64,000 nt of DNA from Vibrio hannami (GTDB lineage: Bacteria; Pseudomonadota; Gammaproteobacteria; Enterobacterales; Vibrionaceae), in NCBI RefSeq assembly GCF_029589055.1, contig NZ_JARQZP010000007.1, forward strand, positions 1,054,001 through 1,118,000, given 5' to 3'. The position numbers were made by a program, and so were the translations under genes. This document shows, one piece after another, positions 35,943 to 42,213 of this stretch. The notes under the pieces are model-generated. The model ran no database searches, was not told the origin of the DNA, and was given only the letters and a program-made list of their open reading frames with translations. The stretch's first letter is position 1. Every line of letters starts with the position of its first letter.

Positions 35943-36331
35943 GATGGTAACTCCATTTCAGGGAATAGATTGGTAGGCTCTGCGATAACAACGCAATTAC
36001 CCCATTTAACTGCAGCATTCATAAACTCTTTGAACTCCGTTTCGGAGCAGGCTTTAAACGCTATTTTGGCGGGTGTATTGGCACCGGTGCGATCGATAAG
36101 AAGGTTTAACGCCTGTAAGGTATGTACAGCAATAAAATCACCATCAATTTTGTCCTGGTAATCAAAGGCAAGGATTCGGGTTTCTGGTGGGAGTAACTGA
36201 TTAAAAATGTTTTTCTGAAAAAATGGCAGTGACCCCAGAACAACAGATAACTTTCTTTCTCTGAGTAAGGAGCCAAAGCCTTGAGGAGGGTTATCAAACA
36301 CTTCTCTGAGTGCATTTCTTGATATTTCCAT
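35933..36331 (-). CDS. uncharacterised viral protein (132 aa)
   Basis: The protein begins MEISRNALREVFDNPPQGFG with TAGGTGA as ribosome site. It is a mixed alpha/beta protein without membrane segments (ILAFDYQDKIDGDFIAVHTL, KWGNCVVIAEPTNLFPEME). It is the first gene of the structural operon after the 36447-36481 terminator. No family recognised; early regulation or virion assembly are both possible. Confidence 0.6.
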   Translation of the reverse strand: MEISRNALREVFDNPPQGFGSLLRERKLSVVLGSLPFFQKNIFNQLLPPETRILAFDYQDKIDGDFIAVHTLQALNLLIDRTGANTPAKIAFKACSETEFKEFMNAAVKWGNCVVIAEPTNLFPEMELPSCA

Positions 36332-36446
36332 ATTGTCACCTAGCTACTGGTGCCGGAATATGGACAGGTCGGAGGTTAATATATACCCAACGTAAAGTGA
36401 TTACTCTATGAATTAGAAGTGAGAATGGGTTTGTATCAAAGATGAG

Positions 36447-36481
36447 TCACACAAAAGCCCTGGTACAGAGCTTTTGTGTGA
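36447..36481. terminator. bidirectional hairpin between the toxin pair and the structural genes
   Basis: TCACACAAAAGC and GCTTTTGTGTGA form a perfect 12-bp stem with an 11-base loop. The T-rich arms allow termination in either direction. It separates the toxin operon from the capsid operon. Confidence 0.75.
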
Positions 36482-36487
36482 GACCTA

Positions 36488-36859
36488 TCAATATTTATTC
36501 CTAAAGGCGTTACCCAGCTTGATGTATCGGCTCATAACCTCTAAGTTTTCGGAACGATCATGCGCATCTGGAGATAGAACTTCAATTAGCAGATATGAGT
36601 CAGAAAATAGGCCTTCGGCATAGATAAGCCAATCATCCGACGTACGATGAAACTGGTTATTAACCTTGTTGAAATGGCCGATGTGCATATGTTGAATTCC
36701 CGCATATAGCGCATCTCTAGGTCTAGTTAAAGACGCATCTTTACCAAAAGAGTCCGGAACAACACCTTCGGATTTGTAGAGTTTAAATTGTTCGACAAGT
36801 TTTTTGTTTTCGGGCGTAGTCCAGTCTACATGGTTAGAGAGGAAAAACTTCGGGCTCAT
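36488..36859 (-). CDS. YafO-family type II toxin (mRNA interferase)
   Basis: The 123-aa protein matches E. coli YafO through its length: YKSEGVVPDSFGKD (YafO: YKRDGVLPDIFGRD), the HMHIGHFN and FHRTSDDWLIYAEG blocks, and LLIEVLSPDAH before a C-terminal GNAFRNKY (YafO: AEAFRMRF). YafO cuts mRNA in translating ribosomes. The ATG at 36859 overlaps the stop of the upstream gene (ATGA), the usual coupling of antitoxin then toxin. Confidence 0.8.
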   Translation of the reverse strand: MSPKFFLSNHVDWTTPENKKLVEQFKLYKSEGVVPDSFGKDASLTRPRDALYAGIQHMHIGHFNKVNNQFHRTSDDWLIYAEGLFSDSYLLIEVLSPDAHDRSENLEVMSRYIKLGNAFRNKY

Positions 36860-37347
36860 GCTTCGGTCCAACCCCCGATATCTTCTTTTATTTCTTGATT
36901 CTCTTTTTGAAGTGCTGCGATATCAATTGGAACGACATCTGCAGATGGTTGCTCGCGAAACTGCCTCTCAAGGTTTGCGAGCATCTCACCACGCTCTACG
37001 ACTTTTGCGATAGAACGGCGGAAATCCTCTGGTAAACCAGCTTCATCTTCAAGAATCATTGGGCGCATTACGTTAAGAAGCTCTTTGAACTGCGCGAAAC
37101 CTTCGATATCGTCATCAGTCAGAACAGAGCGTTCTTCAGTAAGTACCTGGTCAATCTTCTGATCCAATATTTGCTCCGCACCTTTTAATAATGTTAAAAG
37201 ACCGTTGAACATTTGGTTAAAACCATCAGATACAAGTTGTACAGATTCATCTTTCTTTGCCCCTCTGGACAGAAAGTTGGCTGCACCAAACAGACTTACC
37301 AGTGGACTGGTAAAATCCGTTAATTTGTTTCCACTTACTGCTTGCAT
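36856..37347 (-). CDS. putative antitoxin partner of the YafO-like toxin (no family recognised)
   Basis: The 163-aa protein is mainly helical (FNQMFNGLLTLLKGAEQILD, RRSIAKVVERGEMLANLERQ) and begins MQAVSGNKLTDFTSPLVSLF. YafN, the usual partner of YafO, is a Phd-type protein of about 97 aa; this protein is longer and lacks its features. Position and stop-start overlap with the toxin make it the obvious antitoxin candidate. It could instead be an unrelated viral protein that merely shares the operon. Confidence 0.55.
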   Translation of the reverse strand: MQAVSGNKLTDFTSPLVSLFGAANFLSRGAKKDESVQLVSDGFNQMFNGLLTLLKGAEQILDQKIDQVLTEERSVLTDDDIEGFAQFKELLNVMRPMILEDEAGLPEDFRRSIAKVVERGEMLANLERQFREQPSADVVPIDIAALQKENQEIKEDIGGWTEA

Positions 37348-37383
37348 ACTCTACTCTAACTTTTTATGACCCTTTCCTGAATT

Positions 37384-37680
37384 ATAACCTAAATAGGTTA
37401 TGTAGTTAATCCAATTAGATTAACGATTCACCATAGCTAAAAATTCGCCCCTTCTTTCTGCTAGACCATCGCGAAGCGATAAACGACCCCGAACTTACCA
37501 CACAGAGAATGTATAGAGCTCTGCACCTGGACTTACAGTCCAAAGGAGCCAGCTCGCTCGCGAGCAAGAAGCGACGCTTCATTCTTATTTCTTTTAAAAG
37601 CTATTTATATGTATAGATTCTCTGTTTTTATTACCTGTAAGGTTATGCAGCTAATACCCCGTTAGATTCACTATATATCT
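37384..37680. other. hairpin-rich noncoding region
   Basis: Palindromes are dense here: ATAACCTA/TAGGTTAT (37384-37401), GTTAATC/GATTAAC (37405-37424), ATCGC/GCGAT (37468-37480), TGGACT/AGTCCA (37528-37542), GCTCG/CGAGC (37556-37565) and GAAGC/GCTTC (37568-37580). Outer arms CAGAGAATSTATA at 37503-37515 and, inverted, 37612-37624 enclose the central ones. A diverged direct repeat links about 37395-37425 with 37636-37670. No gene fits. It could be a replication origin or a structured RNA. Confidence 0.55.
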
Positions 37681-37747
37681 CGTTCAATGCAGTAAACACT
37701 CATACTCTGTATTCAGTACATTAAATCCAAATAACCATAGGGAGCTC

Positions 37748-37852
37748 ATGAGCCACATTAATTCATCATTTACGGCAATATTTGGTTATAGATATGGTAA
37801 ATGCTTCAGCAAAATGAAACATATTATTAACATTCTTAAGTGGGGATATTAG
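37748..37852 (+). CDS. possible 34-aa small protein
   Basis: A frame MSHINSSFTAIFGYRYG...NILKWGY begins seven bases after AGGGAG. It is the only plus-strand frame with a good ribosome site in the noncoding stretch 37348-37882. There is no similarity to support it, so it may be chance. Confidence 0.25.
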   Translation: MSHINSSFTAIFGYRYGKCFSKMKHIINILKWGY

Positions 37853-37882
37853 CGAGCCTCTGCAGGAAGCAGATAAGGTAGT

Positions 37883-38703
37883 TTAGTTGGCGGTGAATCC
37901 GCACGATACGAGCCGTGCATTAACGAGTTTTTCCATTATGAGCACGTTCTCAGGCCTTAATAGCTCCGGTTCGTGTTTCTTGATACGCTGATAAATGAGC
38001 TGTACAGCCCTTGAGCGGTCTGTAGCCTTTTGAATGACCTTATTGAAGCAACTAGTTGAAATCTCTCTCAAACGCCTTGCTATGGTGCTTTCCCATACGG
38101 TATTTCTGATAATCAGCTGGCGTTCTTTAAGTGTCCAGCCTGTTTGAGCTTCTGCTTCCTTGTCTGCATTGTACATAGCCTCGACCATCTTATTACCTGC
38201 AGTTGTCCCTGCCAGATACGCAAACTCTGTAGTTACTTCATAGACCTGATTAAGAGGGATTCCCCCTTATCACCTACGACAGCTGCACTACCTGAACTTG
38301 GATCTTCTTGATTGGGGAATATAGGCTTAATAACACGCATCTTGCACATTAGCTCTAAGATACGTGAGACAGTAGGCTGAGAAATGCCCAGGCGTTCTGC
38401 TATTTGTTGCTGAGTTCCTTGCTTAGCGAAGGTTCCGTTTACCTTTTCAACGTTAGCCACAATCCACATAGCTACAGCATCAAAGTTCTTGCGACGGCTC
38501 CCACGCAAAAATGTAGATATTTCGTGGTTACGCTCCAAACGGCTAATGATTTCGATGTTAGACCGTGCGCCATGTTTCATGAACACTCTAAATACATCCG
38601 ACAGGCCAGCAGGAAGTGAAGGAACGCCGCCGTTCTTCCACTTCTGTTCACAGTGGTGGTTATATTTGACGAGTTCTTGCTGATATGGCGTTAGGTCTTT
38701 CAC
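37883..38703 (-). CDS. winged-helix DNA-binding protein, possible replication initiator, frameshifted
   Basis: The protein starts at GTG 38703 (GAGGTT upstream) as MKDLTPYQQELVKYNHHCEQ. A helix-turn-helix lies at about residues 98-125 (TQQQIAERLGISQPTVSRIL). The frame stops at 38233; one added base in the C5 run 38262-38266 (plus strand) joins it through GDKGGIPLNQVYEVTTEFAY to a second frame ending at 37883, giving 273 aa. RepL-type plasmid initiators have a similar size and winged-helix core, and the hairpin-rich region lies just downstream, so replication is a reasonable guess. A transcription regulator is the alternative. Confidence 0.6.
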
Positions 38704-38713
38704 TCAGGCAACC

Positions 38714-39037
38714 TCAATCTCTAACCTTGATGTTGAGACAGTCACCATCAGCATTCGATAAGTATTCCAGCGTAAACGTCTGGTCGTTATTAGCTGATAT
38801 GTCCATATCACCAGGTAGCATTCGCAGTCTATTTTTGACAGTAGAAACCTTCCAACGGGTTTTCATCTTAAACATGCAAGGGTCTATCCAGATGCGTACA
38901 ACAAACGGCTCTTTAATGTTGTCACCCTCTTCGGTATCCGAATGGTAAACATCAAAATCAAAATCAATACCGTTAAATACAATAAACGTATCGTCGTCAT
39001 AGTCCCAAAGCTGGTCTAAAAATTCTGAGATTCTCAT
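38714..39037 (-). CDS. uncharacterised element protein (107 aa)
   Basis: The protein begins MRISEFLDQLWDYDDDTFIV, with GGGGG at a suitable distance before ATG 39037 and the upstream stop three bases before. It is acidic and beta-rich (FNGIDFDFDVYHSDTEEGDN, TLEYLSNADGDCLNIKVRD). No family recognised. Early operon position suggests regulation or replication. Confidence 0.55.
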   Translation of the reverse strand: MRISEFLDQLWDYDDDTFIVFNGIDFDFDVYHSDTEEGDNIKEPFVVRIWIDPCMFKMKTRWKVSTVKNRLRMLPGDMDISANNDQTFTLEYLSNADGDCLNIKVRD

Positions 39038-39039
39038 GA

Positions 39040-39291
39040 TTAACCCCCTAACCTTACCATTCTGCATCTATCTTCTATTTCAGCGATTGCTTGGCTTAGC
39101 TTTCCTATCTCCATTCCATTAATGTCCTGGACTTCATCGCAGATCTCTTTTGCATCTAAGGTATTTTTCACATAGAGAATGGTTAGACCTTCACCAATGA
39201 TTCCATCATCTACGGTACTGACAAAGATTTTACCTCTACTTTCTGAGGTGTAACTTGCTGCGTAAATGGCAACCATGAATGACTCACTCAT
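39040..39291 (-). CDS. uncharacterised element protein (83 aa)
   Basis: The protein begins MSESFMVAIYAASYTSESRG. GGAGG lies six bases before ATG 39291, which overlaps the upstream 44-aa gene's stop. Alternating strands and helices (GLTILYVKNTLDAKEICDEV) give a small alpha/beta fold. No family recognised. Confidence 0.55.
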   Translation of the reverse strand: MSESFMVAIYAASYTSESRGKIFVSTVDDGIIGEGLTILYVKNTLDAKEICDEVQDINGMEIGKLSQAIAEIEDRCRMVRLGG

Positions 39292-39422
39292 GCTAAACCT
39301 CCACATTTTCTGCGTATTTCATGCGTAAGATGGATGTTGTTCAGATAATGAGCAGATCTATGAACTATATTGATGGTGTGAATGTTTGAAGAGATATCAC
39401 GTTTTTGAGGGTTGCTGTTCAT
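39288..39422 (-). CDS. 44-aa basic small protein, first gene of the leftward operon
   Basis: The frame begins MNSNPQKRDISSNIHTINIV and ends RRKCGGLA with its stop overlapping the next start (ATGA). AAGGA lies 12 bases upstream. Translational coupling supports it; there is no similarity. Basic composition could mean nucleic-acid binding. Confidence 0.5.
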   Translation of the reverse strand: MNSNPQKRDISSNIHTINIVHRSAHYLNNIHLTHEIRRKCGGLA

Positions 39423-39575
39423 GAGTAGATTCCTTGTGTTATGACCCTGTGCCTCCCTATGTAAAATAGGGCGCCCTTTTAGCCGGCACTGAGATAAAAA
39501 GACCTGTCCAATATTCCAGCGTCGCGTCCGACCAAAAGAGCAAACACCCGATCAGAATAGAGGATCAAAAAGCCT

Positions 39576-39614
39576 ATTCAAGAGGCATCTTAAGTAGTGA
39601 AACATTCAAGAGGC
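39576..39614. promoter_or_regulatory. operator-like direct repeats of the divergent regulator
   Basis: ATTCAAGAGGC occurs twice in direct orientation (39576-39586 and 39604-39614), 28 bases apart. They lie between the leftward operon and the rightward Cro-like gene, where a repressor would control both. A weaker copy may lie near 39556. Confidence 0.55.
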
Positions 39615-39642
39615 TGTTTTATGCTTGTTTTAGGAGGTAGTT

Positions 39643-39903
39643 ATGATTACTACAATTGAACTTTTAGAAGCGTTCAAAGAAGAGATGGACGTGCCTAGTG
39701 ACTATGCAGCTGCAAAATTATTGAATGTTAGTCCTCAAGCTGTCTCTTACTGGCGAAATGGCAAAGCTATGAGCGAAGAAACCGCCATAATGATGGCAAG
39801 AATTTTAAAACTGGATGAAGATCTAGTGATTCTCTCTAACCTTGCAGAAAGACAGCATAGTGAGAAAGCCAAAGAAGCCCTCATGAAGATAATTGCGTCC
39901 TAG
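39643..39903 (+). CDS. Cro/C1-type phage regulator (DUF3693-like)
   Basis: The 86-aa protein has a helix-turn-helix (YAAAKLLNVSPQAVSYWRNG, about residues 21-40) followed by helices EETAIMMARILKLDEDLVIL. It resembles small regulators of Vibrio phages (DUF3693-like). AGGAGG precedes the ATG. It is divergent from the viral operon, with repeats in the gap, so it probably acts as the lysogeny-type repressor. Confidence 0.75.
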   Translation: MITTIELLEAFKEEMDVPSDYAAAKLLNVSPQAVSYWRNGKAMSEETAIMMARILKLDEDLVILSNLAERQHSEKAKEALMKIIAS

Positions 39904-39936
39904 TCTTCTCAATTTAAGAATCTGAAAACATTAAAT

Positions 39937-39961
39937 AAGCCCCTGTTTTTAGGGGCTTTTT
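39937..39961 (+). terminator. terminator after the regulator gene
   Basis: AAGCCCCT and AGGGGCTT form an 8-bp stem with a GTTTTT loop, followed by TTTT. It ends rightward transcription just inside the right attachment site. Confidence 0.88.
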
Positions 39962-39974
39962 AGTAAGAAAGGTT

Positions 39975-40002
39975 ATTCATGATAAGGTATATTATGTTAA
40001 AT
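39975..40002 (+). other. right dif-like attachment site
   Basis: XerC-arm position ATTCATGATAA (39975-39985, diverged), centre GGTATA (39986-39991) and XerD arm TTATGTTAAAT (39992-40002). The centre and XerD arm are identical to the left dif. A bacterial XerC arm on the left and a phage-like one on the right is the expected result of XerCD exchange at the centre. Confidence 0.82.
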
Positions 40003-40067
40003 GTGTATAAGAGATTACTATCAATCTGGCAATACCAACCTTTTGCTCTTCCCCTCGCGTGTTGTAC

Positions 40068-40094
40068 AAAAAAGCCAGCGAGTTTTCGCTGGCT
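40068..40094 (-). terminator. terminator after the chemoreceptor gene
   Basis: On the minus strand AGCCAGCGA pairs with TCGCTGGCT, followed by TTTTTT. It lies 24 bases past the stop of the leftward chemoreceptor gene. Confidence 0.85.
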
Positions 40095-40117
40095 AATGCT
40101 TCCATTTTGGTTGCCTG

Positions 40118-42022
40118 TTAAATCGTAAATCGTCCGACGATGTTCACTAGCCTCTGGTTGATTTTTCTGATGTCCTCTACGTCATCAAGTGCTTCTTTGC
40201 CGTTGGCTTCAACTTTGGTAACAATATTGCCTATTGCAGCCATGTTGCTGCTTACTTCATTGGTTACACTGCTTTGCTGTTCTGCTGCGGTCGCAATCTG
40301 GCTACTTAGACTATTTATCTTGTCCACAAAGTTGTTCATGGTAACTAGGCTTTCAGCTACTTCGCTGGCGTTAATTGCCGTATCTTCGCAGCGTGATTTT
40401 GTGGTATTCATTGAATCTACAACGTTGTTTGATTTGCTTATCAAGCTAGCAAGAACACTTTCTACTTCAGAAGTACTTTCTTTGGTTCTGCTGGCAAGAC
40501 TTCTCACTTCATCGGCAACTACCGCAAAGCCACGACCTTGTTCTCCTGCTCTGGCTGCTTCGATTGCTGCATTTAGTGCGAGTAGATTCGTTTGCTCTGC
40601 AATGCCGCCAATGACGTTTAAAATGCTATTGATATTCTCTGTCTCTGAATTCATTAACTGTACATTTTCAGACGAAGTTGAAACTTCGGATATTAAAGAC
40701 TCAACGATAGATTGAGCACTTTCAACATTTTGCTGAGATTGAATGCTGGTATCATTCGCCTGCTGTGTAATTTGCGCTGTGTAGTTAATGTCAGATGCCA
40801 TTGATTCTGCAGCAGAATTTAACTCGTCAATCGCTGCAACTACTTGCTCAGTCTCGCATACATGCTTTTGCAAATAATCGGCGTTTTCTGCTGATCTTTG
40901 ACTTAATTGGGTCACGTTTTCTTGCATTTGCTTCGATGCTTGTTGGATATCTTTCATCATGGCCTGGAAGTTGATGATGAACTGATTTACCCCTTTAGAA
41001 ATCTGGGTTAGATCATCGTTGCCCTTCACATCCAACCTTTGAGTTAGGTCTATCTGCCCTTCAGAAAGTCCTTTTATGGTTTCGCGCAATACAGGTATTG
41101 GTCGGTATACATAGTTAAGAACCAGAGAATAGATAGCGATGGAGATAACTAAAGCAAATAAAGTCGATATGATTGCGAAGTTTCTGGCATCAATCAGCGA
41201 TGCAAAAGCTATAGACTTGTCCAACTCAATAGCCAGATACCAGGAAATATTACCTATAGTAATTTTTTGTGCGAAAAGAGCCTTCTCTCCACTTATAAGC
41301 GTATATTCCGTTTGTAGTGATTTGTTGCTTACGATCTGGTTGGCTAACTCTTGAAAAGTCCTTTGATCAGACAAAGTGGTTGTTGTTTCTATCTCTGGGT
41401 GGTTAGATGCAAGAACAGACGTGTTTTGATCCAGAATAAAAGCGTTTGCCCCCTCTATATCAATAGAGTCAACAATAGTATTTAACCTGTCTAACGTAAT
41501 ATCGGCAATCAACGCACCATTTGGTATTTTCTCGGCGACACTAACCATAGTGGTGTTGGTTGTCGTATCAACATAAATTTCCGTATAAATTACACCATCT
41601 GCGTTGCGAGCGTCTTTAAACCAGAAACTTTCTGCTGGTTTATAACTTTCCGGAGCTACGCCTTGATCCCAGCCTTCAACAAGCAAGTCATTGGTATACG
41701 CGCGGTTGTCGGAATATCCAACCGTCAAGATATCAATCCCGCTGGCTTTACTATAAGAAGTTAACCTCGCAACATCGCCACCTGGGAAGTAGGGATTATT
41801 CCTGTAATCATCAGCCATACCACGTACAGAATTGCCAATCCCAGACATAAATGCCTGAACTTTACTACTTTCAGAGGTAGCTCGTTTAGAGGTGGAGTCT
41901 GAAATGGTTTCTTTTAACATGGCCTGTTCATTGATATATGAAACGTAGTTTGTTAGCCCTACAGAAAGTGTTATTAAAAGTGAGGTAGATAAGAGTAAAG
42001 TTTTTTTAAAGCCAAACTGCAT
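40118..42022 (-). CDS. methyl-accepting chemotaxis protein with Cache sensor
   Basis: The 634-aa chemoreceptor has a first membrane helix (TLLLSTSLLITLSVGLTNYV), a periplasmic Cache domain (about 40-280, with DILTVGYSDNRAY and DGVIYTEIYVDTTT), a second span (IISTLFALVISIAIYSLVLN), a HAMP domain and a signalling domain with the hairpin tip EQTNLLALNAAIEAARAGEQ. The start at 42022 (MQFGFKK) places a signal anchor at the N-terminus; an earlier in-frame start would add 15 residues. The Cache domain senses small molecules; the ligand is unknown. It is the first core gene to the right of the element. Confidence 0.9.
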   Translation of the reverse strand: MQFGFKKTLLLSTSLLITLSVGLTNYVSYINEQAMLKETISDSTSKRATSESSKVQAFMSGIGNSVRGMADDYRNNPYFPGGDVARLTSYSKASGIDILTVGYSDNRAYTNDLLVEGWDQGVAPESYKPAESFWFKDARNADGVIYTEIYVDTTTNTTMVSVAEKIPNGALIADITLDRLNTIVDSIDIEGANAFILDQNTSVLASNHPEIETTTTLSDQRTFQELANQIVSNKSLQTEYTLISGEKALFAQKITIGNISWYLAIELDKSIAFASLIDARNFAIISTLFALVISIAIYSLVLNYVYRPIPVLRETIKGLSEGQIDLTQRLDVKGNDDLTQISKGVNQFIINFQAMMKDIQQASKQMQENVTQLSQRSAENADYLQKHVCETEQVVAAIDELNSAAESMASDINYTAQITQQANDTSIQSQQNVESAQSIVESLISEVSTSSENVQLMNSETENINSILNVIGGIAEQTNLLALNAAIEAARAGEQGRGFAVVADEVRSLASRTKESTSEVESVLASLISKSNNVVDSMNTTKSRCEDTAINASEVAESLVTMNNFVDKINSLSSQIATAAEQQSSVTNEVSSNMAAIGNIVTKVEANGKEALDDVEDIRKINQRLVNIVGRFTI

Positions 42023-42213
42023 AAGATTACCGCCAGATGTTTTATCTAAATAAGCAAGGAGCACCATTCTGCTTATCGGTTCCTTGCTAGAACATTGCGC
42101 GGATAATTACATAGTTCATTTGTATATAAAGTTACTAGAGTCCCAATTTATCAACTGGTTAAATAATAATTATAGAAACTTGATCAGAACAAAATATCGA
42201 AGGGCTTAATTCA

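Larger units (their letters stand above)
26548..40002. mobile_element. dif-integrated element carrying a tailless double-jelly-roll dsDNA virus genome
   Basis: About 13.4 kb lie between two dif-like sites that share an exact 18-base core (AGGTATATTATGTTAAAT). The right copy has a diverged XerC arm, as expected if it came from the phage attachment site. Inside are a leftward operon with capsid, packaging ATPase, membrane, lysis and spike-like genes, a toxin pair, a putative replication gene and a divergent regulator. No integrase, terminase, portal or tail genes are present. It occupies the chromosomal interval where CTX-type phages sit in V. cholerae. I infer integration by host XerCD. Virus type is inferred from protein sequence features, not from a search. 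Confidence 0.85.

Noticed and set aside
37510..37560. tRNA-Tyr-like anticodon arm (minus strand GGACTGTAAGTCC)
   Set aside because: A D-like arm is visible but no matching acceptor stem or T-arm can be formed. It is counted among the hairpins of the noncoding region instead.
26548..40002. CTX-like filamentous phage
   Set aside because: The dif location suggested it, but no zot-, ace- or coat-type genes or rolling-circle rstA are present. The operon has capsid, packaging ATPase and lysis genes.
26548..40002. Tailed prophage or its satellite
   Set aside because: No terminase, portal, tail or head-tail joining genes are visible, and the capsid candidate does not look like an HK97-type protein.
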